Below are positions 57,597-64,000 of a stretch of DNA of 64,000 nt, piece after piece. Positions within the stretch are counted from its first letter, which is position 1, and the number at the start of each line of letters is the position of its first letter. The stretch lies in assembly GCA_030490835.1 (NCBI GenBank), contig CM059973.1, positions 81,421,221 through 81,485,220 of the forward strand. Direction: 5' to 3'. The position numbers were made by a program, and so were the translations under genes. The stretch is from Annona cherimola. Its lineage: Eukaryota > Streptophyta > Magnoliopsida > Magnoliales > Annonaceae. The notes beneath the pieces were generated by a model. The model worked only from the letters and a program-made list of their open reading frames with translations. It had not been told where the DNA came from and searched no databases.

Positions 57597-60595
57597 GTTG
57601 CCCTCCTTTGCCAGAGGCGTCTTGACGGTGAATGGCAAAGTGCCGGACACCCCTTTTAGCATTGACCTAAACACCTTTTTTTATTTTTTTTGTTTGTTTG
57701 TTTGTTTTGTTTTTTTTTTTTTTTTTTTGCAATTTCTGCGAACTCATATGTTTCTTCTGGGATAGTGGTCCTTTTTTTGAAAAATCTATGGACTTGCTGG
57801 CTTGTTTCGCACTAGTCTTGAATCCGAGTGATTTTGCAATTTTTGGAGATGGCGGGGAGTTTTCTGCCATTTTACCAATTTTTAGGGTCTCCGATGGGGG
57901 CCCTATTCTTCGGTTTCCCTTTTCTCTTTTTTCGCTAGTCGCCGCCGTCACTTGGGTCGTCTCTTCCTCCTTCCCTTCCGGCGGCTGCCACTGCTGAAAT
58001 CGCTGCCGCCGCCGCTGCTGTGCGGTCGCCATGACTGCTGTCATTGTTGTTGTGCCGCTGCCGTGCTGCCGTGCCGCTGCTGCTGTGTTGCCGTTGTTGT
58101 CGTGCCGCCGTTGCTGTGCTCTGTCTTCTTCGTCTTCGGCCGCCGCCTACCCTCTTCGATGTTGGCTGTTGTGATCACCGCCCTTCTCTTCCTCGGCGAC
58201 GACTGGTGTCGTCGTTGCCGCTGCCCGGACGCCGCTCTGCCTTCTTAGGTGTCGGCCGCTGCTGCTATCGAGAGCTTCTTCTCCTGCTCAGGCTGCCATT
58301 GTCGTGGTTGCTAAAGGTCGCTTTCTCTAACTCAGGCTGCTGTCGGAGACGTCGAGGGAGCCATTGTCATCCAGCAGGTTTTTTTTAAAGCTCCTGTTCT
58401 TTGCTGACTGGCATTTGCCTTAATTGCGGAGACGGCTGTGGCATCATGGGGGTTTTGGAGATGCGCGAATAGGAGAAAAGGGAGAGGTTTTGCGCTATCT
58501 TATTCTTCTCATCGCTGTCATGTTTGCACTGCTGCGCTGGTGGTTGGAGCAGCCGTCTTAGATGCGACTAGTGAAAAGCAGGGATGAGTATTGGCCCAGT
58601 TGCAGGATGCAGTATAGGGTTGTGTGAATGTATTGCTACTTTGGCATTGGAGTTGATCCGTCCTTTCGCCTTTTCCTTGTTTGATCAAGCTTCTGTTTCT
58701 TTGTAGCTTGGGAAACTTATTGCTGAAATGCCACGAGTCAGTGTCTGGTCGTTGATTCTGGTTATTTTACTTGTCTTTGCCAGACCTTGCGGTGTGGCTG
58801 GCCATCGTCCGGTTTAGCAGGTACTCTCTTGTATGTTGTCATTCCTCTTTTGCTTGCCGGTTGTTATGCGCTATTTGCCAGTTGTCGGTATTTTATATGA
58901 CCTTTGCTTAATGATGAGCGGGTGGGAAGCCTTGATTTCTGTTGCCAATTGTAGAGTATGAGGATGCCTTAGGATTATCTCTCAAGTGACTCTTCTGTTA
59001 TGGTGACTTTTGTCATCTCCTTCCTTTTTAGGAGTCCGTTGAGGGTGGTTTTTGGCCTTCTGTGGTGCTTCCTCTGTCACGCTTTGTGATAGAGTCCGTA
59101 GCTTGAATAAGGAAAAGGGGTGACACCTTCTTGTCTTCTTTTTTTTTCCTTCTTCATGCCTTTGCGTGTGACCGCCATCTTTTCGTCTTTTGAGTTGAAG
59201 CATTTTGCAGACTTGTTTTTGCTCGATATGATTACCATGATGACTTTTCTCTTTTTTTTCAAATTGCTCATGCTTGACTGGATGGTTGCTTTCTTTTATA
59301 GCCATGTGATAATTTTATACTTGTCCCTATGCTTGGTGGATGCACGATCTTGTTGCAAATGCTGTGGTGGGAGAGTCTACTAGCCGCTTCCTGCTTTTCG
59401 ATGGAGTTCGCGTCACTTAGTATTTTGGGGACAGGTTGCTGTGGCAGTTGACGGGTGACAAGCGAGTCCCGTCTCCCCTTGTTCACCATTTCTTCGTGGA
59501 GCAGGCCTCGATTTCCATAGAAGAGATCCACCAATGTCAAGATGGATGGAGGTTGGCGAATTTCGAGTTGCCAGAAGGAGGTTATGATCTGTGGTATTAA
59601 GGTACGGGTGCAATGTTCGGGCTCCAGATTTCTTCTCCGACGGTCGTCACGAGGCTTTGGGCGGTGACGTCCTTGCTCGGGCTAGGGCTGCTGGTGGGAT
59701 GCATTGGAGACACTTCTTCATCTCTTCTCTTTTTGGCCATATTGTGTTTTTTTTGTAAATCTGAATGCTTGAATGCCCGTTTCTTTGAATGTAAAGTCGC
59801 GTGAATATCGACTCATTTTTTGGAAGACCTTATTGTCCTCTTCTTTGGATGTATATGTGATATTTTGCTTCTGCAGGACATTAATCTTGTAAAGCTCTTG
59901 TTCTTGATGTCTCTTGTGATGTCTTCATCCTTTGTAGGTCGTAGGCCATTGAGAATTCTGCGCAGGGCTACTGTGTATTCGTTATATATATAGACCTAAA
60001 ACCTTCCATGTCGATCGACGTCCCTCTTTATTTTCGCGATCCGCCTGCTAAAATCCGGATTTCGCGCGTGCATTCTGTATTTCTCAGATTTTGCATGATT
60101 TTCTCGTCCGTTCGGCTTGAAATCTTTTCACCATGCTTCTTCTGCACTTGTCCTTCGATGTTGCAGCGCGTTGCCCGCGATTTTCTCCCTTTTTGCTCGT
60201 TGTCTTCTTCCGAATCGTCCTCTCCTTTGGTACCATTGAATGTCAACTTGCTCGGGTACAGAAGCAACCCTTTGACCCGGATTTATTGCTGCAGAGATTG
60301 AGGGATGATTTTTCTATTAATGGCTTACGTCCTTCTTATTGCCTCACGTCCGATCTCCTTCTCATTTTTCTTGGATTTTCCTTTGCAAATTATTTCGCAG
60401 AGAGGCTTGCCATCACCATTTCCTGCATCCGTTTCAACAAGTGGGTGGTCATTTTTCTTTCTATTTAAGCCCTTTTTAATGGCATTTTAGTGGCTGCATT
60501 TACTAATTTACTTCCTCTGTATTGCTTGCTCCGCATTTACCATTAGCTTCATTTCTGTGTTGCTCATGTTCCTGTGTTTGCTCTCTTCCCGCTTC
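57597..60595 (+). other. Interior of the LTR element: long non-coding leader-like region
   Basis: Immediately after the LTR is CCTCCTTTGCCAGAGG...GGTGAATGGCAAAG, a small inverted repeat; no standard primer-binding site (TGGTATCAGAG-type) is obvious. Poly-T at 57711-57729 and GC-rich GCCGCTGC repeats at 57970-58110 produce long but low-complexity frames. No conserved protein domain is seen in 3 kb. Confidence 0.5.
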
Positions 60596-60733
60596 ATGGC
60601 TAATTTCAATGGTAATGGGGGTGATTTACCACTTGCTAACAAGGGTACAACCTTGTCAAACGGGGGTCTCAAGTCGTACAGCTTTGGAGTTGGGAGCCTA
60701 CCCACCGTGATAGCCAAGGCGACTAGTGACTAA
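60596..60733 (+). CDS. Short ORF inside the LTR element, possible truncated gag start
   Basis: Forty-five codons from ATG to TAA, starting MANFNGNGGDLPLANKG and ending PTVIAKATSD, with balanced composition unlike the surrounding frames. It lies about 50 bp before the repeat shared with the left LTR. One reading is that this is the beginning of gag after a long leader, with the rest of gag-pol and the first part of the right LTR deleted. I do not recognise the sequence itself. Confidence 0.25.
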   Translation: MANFNGNGGDLPLANKGTTLSNGGLKSYSFGVGSLPTVIAKATSD

Positions 60734-60783
60734 CGTAGTTGGATGAGTCAGCTTGCTGCGGGTGTACGTCCTCGGGGATATGC

Positions 60784-61136
60784 ATCTGGTGGGCTGCATT
60801 GTAGAGCCCAGTCGGTGGCTTGTTGGAGCTTTGCTCCGGTGGGCCGGTTCTGGTGAGCTGGATCTGGTGGGCTGCATTGTAGAGCTCGTCTGTTAAAGAG
60901 TCTGCTTTCGAGGCTTGGTGGAGCTTTGCTCCTGTGGGCTGAGACTTGGACAGGCCCGCTTAGTGGTGAGCTTGGCTTGAGATTTGCTCGAATCTACCTC
61001 AGTTTGCTTTGATTCGCTTTGAATGGGTCGTTGGTTCCAGAGCCCGTTGGTGTTTGTTCTTAAGTTGCTTGTCATTGTTGGTCTTGGATCTCATTCACAT
61101 TTATCCATCTTTGTGCTTAAGGGAGAGGTGTCAACA
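60784..61136. repeat. Right LTR, 3' part only
   Basis: Matches the last 353 bp of the left LTR, including GACTTGGACAGGCCCGCTTA and TTTATCCATCTTTGTGCTTA, and ends TCAACA. The first roughly 840 bp of the left LTR have no counterpart here, so this LTR is truncated at its 5' side. Confidence 0.75.
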
Positions 61137-61750
61137 CATCTGCATGAAATTGGATTTGGACGAGTAAATTAGATGAGGAAGGTCTCTAATGTGTTGGAAA
61201 GAGAAAAAATAGTATTAAAAAATAAAAATGGAAAAAGTTTTGTTGTTATAATTAGTAAATAACAACTTTTATCAAATGGAAAAAATAATATTGAAAATAG
61301 AAAAAGTTATTTGGATGGAAAATCACATTTCATCTAATTAGATAGATCAGGTATCAATCTATTCGAGACCATCCAACTTGATCTAATGTGATGGGATTTT
61401 CATTCAAAAAAAAATTCCATTTCCATACAATTTTTCATTTTCCAATGGATAACAATCATAATTTTCTAATCTCAATATTATTTTTTATTCTCAATATACA
61501 ATAACTCATCCTTGTCTAGATAAAAATATATAACCCTCTGTGGGGTCTGACCTAACTAACTCAAAGAGTCAGAGTTGTGCAGATAATATACATATATACA
61601 CAAAAACCCATGAGAATTAGTGCAGTTTCTCATTTTTTAATATACAAAGCCTTACTTTTCCTTTTTAAATACTACTTTTCTCATTATTAATATACTTTCT
61701 TATTTTCTAATACACAACAATCACTCATCATTCAATCTGCTCATCAAAAT
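61137..61750. other. Intergenic, nothing recognised
   Basis: AT-rich. GGAAAAAGTT.TG.T words at about 61231 and 61302 and their complements near 61420 hint at a worn foldback but are not convincing. Confidence 0.4.
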
Positions 61751-61988
61751 GAGCGTGTGTTTCCGACGTGATAAAACTTTTGAGGAAAATTTTTTTTGTA
61801 AAAAAGTTTTTGAAATATAAGAAAATGATGTGATATAATAAAGATAATAATAACAAGTAAAGAAAATAAAGTTAAAATATATAGTTGTATAGGTAATTAT
61901 GTAGAAATAATTAAAAAATATGATAGTTGCATAAAAAAGAGTGAAAAAATAATTAAACAATTGGACAATATAGAAAGTGAAAAGTTTT
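61751..61988. mobile_element. Tourist-like MITE, family A, 3'-truncated
   Basis: Starts GAGCGTGTGTTTCCGACG and carries the family A interior (AAATAAAGTTAAAATATATA, GTATAGGTAATTATGTAG), but stops at AAAAGTTTTAA, where another element begins. Confidence 0.65.
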
Positions 61989-61989
61989 A

Positions 61990-62267
61990 AGAGACATTTG
62001 GTAATTTAAAATTTTACGGCAATTGTAGAAAGAGGTGAGGAGTAAGAAATTGAATAGTTTGAAAACTATGTGATTTATAAAAATGATAGAAGTAAAGTTG
62101 GAATAAATTGGTTTGTTGAAAGATAGATGTAAGAAAAATGATTAAAATATATGGATAAAAGTGAAAAATTATAATTATTAATTGAAAGAATTATTGGCCT
62201 AAGAAACCATGCCCCCACAGTTTGCCATCTCACCCTACAATTACCAAACATGGCCTCAAATTTGTAG
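61990..62267. mobile_element. Short non-autonomous element abutting the MITE
   Basis: Left GAGACATTTGGTAATTTAAA and right CAATTACCAAACATGGCCTC form an imperfect inverted end (ATTTGGTAATT / AATTACCAAAC). The interior ATAGATGTAAGAAAAATGAT is not shared with family A. Confidence 0.5.
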
Positions 62268-62895
62268 GTGTTAACAATCACCCCTAGTCTCATTTTATCC
62301 AACTATATATGATTCCGAAGAAGTGGCGAACGGTAGAAATCAAATTAGACTCGTTTACAGCTGTGGGACAGTGGACGATAGGGCCCCATCCGTTCAGCTA
62401 TATTTTAAAATGATAGGTGTCCCTATAACGTTGGAACTTGGAACCACGTTAGTACTTCATTTCAAATTCCCACTCTACTAGCTGGAGACAAGTCAACATC
62501 GGCCCAACTATACATAATCCTTGGTACCAGTACCAACTACCAACCTGCATATATGCTCGGGGCCTAGCCGCAGGCCCGCCTTACTGCCGAAGGAAGAGAG
62601 CATGTTCGGGGAGCCTATCAAGGCATTTTCACCATAAGAAAGAACCTACTGTCACATTCCTCATCCAGAATAATTCGTATGGGCTTCGTCCTTTTCGTCA
62701 AAGAAGAAATAAAAACGAACAGTGGAATTGTGTTGTTATCCCAATTACCAACGAGAACTACCCTAACCCCGTGTCGCAATCTACGTTGTCCATGCAATGC
62801 TCGGACGAGGCATGATTGCCCAATACTAATACAGTAGTTGGTCGTAAAAATGAAAATGCCAGTATCCTTCAGTAACTGCAATAGTTTGCACTTTA
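62268..62895. other. Intergenic, nothing recognised
   Basis: GC-balanced at 62330-62830. A minus frame of 87 codons (62618-62881) has no recognised family. Confidence 0.4.
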
Positions 62896-63162
62896 GAATG
62901 TGTTTGGCAATTAATAGAAAATGTCAAGTTAAAACTTTTCATTCTCCACAACTATTCTATTTTTTAATCATTTTTTCACATTTTCCTATACAACTATACT
63001 ACTTTTCAATCATTTCTACACAATTATCCACACAACTAACCAATCTATTTTAACTTTATCCTCTTTACTACTCATCATGACCCCTATCATATCACATCAC
63101 TTTACAACTTTTACTCTTCAAATTTTTTTCATCAAAAATTTTATTCATTACCAAACACACTC
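62896..63162. mobile_element. Tourist-like MITE, family A, with TTA target duplication
   Basis: Ends GAATGTGTTTGGCAAT and ATTACCAAACACACTC, flanked exactly by TTA (62893-62895 and 63163-63165). The interior is in reverse orientation to the copy at 24277. Confidence 0.87.
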
Positions 63163-63322
63163 TTATGCAAAAGAATGGAAGCTGCTTATTGGAGTGTTGA
63201 AAGGCTATATATTACATTCACATGAAAGGAAAACAATTGCGAACGCCAATCCCAAAAAAATATATTTTTTAAAAAAAACCCCATGAGTGAGGAAAAATAA
63301 TTCATTCTCAATTGTATTTCCA

Positions 63323-64000
63323 CTATTGGGATGCAGCAGCCGCTGCTTCTGTTTTGCAGACAGGGCACGCATTCTTCTGAAGCAGCCACTGTTTTATGCA
63401 GTAAATATGGTAGCCGTGACCGCACTCCAGTTTCCCCACTTCATCATCTGCTTCGTATTCCTCCTATAGATATGCAAACAGCAGATCGTCAAAAGCACAT
63501 TCATGGACAGTGGAGAAGATAAGAGGACGGTGATATATGGGCAGATTGGCACGAAAATGAAGGATCCAGCCATAAACTAATAGTCCATTTGTCCAAAATA
63601 CAGAGTAAAAGCTAGCTGGTTAGGCCTGATGCAGTAATGGGAGTACAGAAACGACAGAATGTATTCTACTAGTAGGAAGGCATATCACTGTCACAAGATT
63701 TCGCACAGACGAGATCTGTTCAGAAATCCAGGTTTCAGCGTCTCAAAGCTCTAAGTAATTTCACAAACTCGATGATCCTACAACCGAAGCTTCTGATCTT
63801 TTCTATTAAAATGTGGAATAACCATGAGCCAATTCAACTTCTTCCATTAGAAGCCATATGAGGTCTACCGTCTGCACTCCCTAGATGATGGTCCACTTGC
63901 ATGTAAACAGAATATAAACAGTGTCACTTGATGATGCAAGATGAACTGAGAAGTGACAAACAGCCCGCCAACCTGACAAATGCTACACTTCCATTCACTT
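63323..64000 (-). CDS. RING-H2 E3 ubiquitin ligase, last two exons (5' part beyond the window)
   Basis: RING-H2 proteins bind E2 enzymes and transfer ubiquitin to substrates. The last exon is 63323-63463 (46 residues plus TAG). The preceding exon ends at 63973 and continues past the window edge; the intron 63464-63972 has a GTTGGC donor and CTATAG acceptor. Joined, the C-terminus contains the full RING: KCSICQEEYEADDEV, LECGHGYHIYCIKQW and LLQKNACPVCKTE, with the pattern C-x2-C-x14-C-x-H-x2-H-x2-C-x10-C-x2-C. A short Ala-rich tail and SQ follow. The EEY..DDEVG and KQWL..KN phrases are typical of the plant MBR/RHG1A-type ligases with a C-terminal RING. The exact member cannot be named from this part. 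Confidence 0.9.

Larger units (their letters stand above)
56401..61136. mobile_element. LTR retrotransposon copy without polymerase genes
   Basis: Starts TGTAGCACCCGCCGCGAG and ends GGTGTCAACA (TG..CA). Flanking five-mers CATAT (56396-56400) and CATCT (61137-61141) differ at one base and look like a worn target duplication. A 353-bp stretch before the left LTR end (57244-57596) is repeated at 60784-61136 with about 20 differences counted by eye (roughly 94% identity). The interior (57597-60783) shows no reverse transcriptase, integrase or protease, only low-complexity frames. It is either a large non-autonomous derivative or a deletion product. Confidence 0.72.

Noticed and set aside
57698..58388. 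Overlapping frames of about 100 codons rich in Cys, Arg and Leu
   Set aside because: Low-complexity GCCGCTGCTG and poly-T sequence inside the LTR element; no domain in any frame.
58982..59305. 107-codon Lys/His-rich minus frame in the LTR interior
   Set aside because: Complement of C/T-rich sequence; no domain and no start context.

Overview
This is a window of nuclear DNA from a flowering plant. The genes are intron-rich with GT..AG junctions. Long AT-rich intergenic stretches carry many short non-autonomous transposons. One LTR retrotransposon copy and two probable non-LTR remnants are also present. The protein families (allene oxide cyclase, plant lipid phosphate phosphatase, plant PB1-domain protein, Elongator subunit 2, RING-H2 ligase) are plant genes. 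The C-terminus of the allene oxide cyclase reads closer to the monocot form I know than to the Arabidopsis form, so a monocot or magnoliid is possible; I cannot fix the species.

Layout. At 0.5-1.2 kb (+) lie the mature-domain exons of an allene oxide cyclase (jasmonate synthesis), with no recognisable start or plastid transit peptide in the window. At 1.6-4.6 kb (-) is a complete seven-exon lipid phosphate phosphatase, convergent with it. From 7 to 27 kb is a transposon-rich intergenic tract. At 27.8-29.9 kb (+) is a complete two-exon PB1-domain protein rich in poly-Gln/His. From 30 to 44 kb is a second intergenic tract with foldback elements, some inserted in TA microsatellites. At 44.2-54.7 kb (-) is a complete ten-exon Elongator subunit 2 (ELP2) of 821 residues, whose introns hold several of the same elements. 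At 55.5-55.7 kb is an RNase H fragment of LINE type. At 56.4-61.1 kb is an LTR retrotransposon copy without reverse transcriptase or integrase. At the right edge (63.3-64.0 kb, -) are the last two exons of a RING-H2 E3 ubiquitin ligase.

The genes do not form a pathway together: they act in jasmonate synthesis, phosphatidate dephosphorylation, tRNA wobble modification and transcription elongation, protein scaffolding, and ubiquitination. The most unusual content is the repeat landscape. It includes a Tourist-like MITE family with at least eight copies and TAA/TTA target duplications. There are several long near-perfect palindromes with arms of 100-180 bp. A foldback family with ends resembling GCTGTTCCGGTGCAG sits inside (TA)n microsatellites, including two copies side by side in an ELP2 intron. 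A 503-bp insertion has a perfect 19-bp target duplication. Exon joins were worked out by hand from splice signals, reading phase and remembered family sequences; no alignment or transcript was available.
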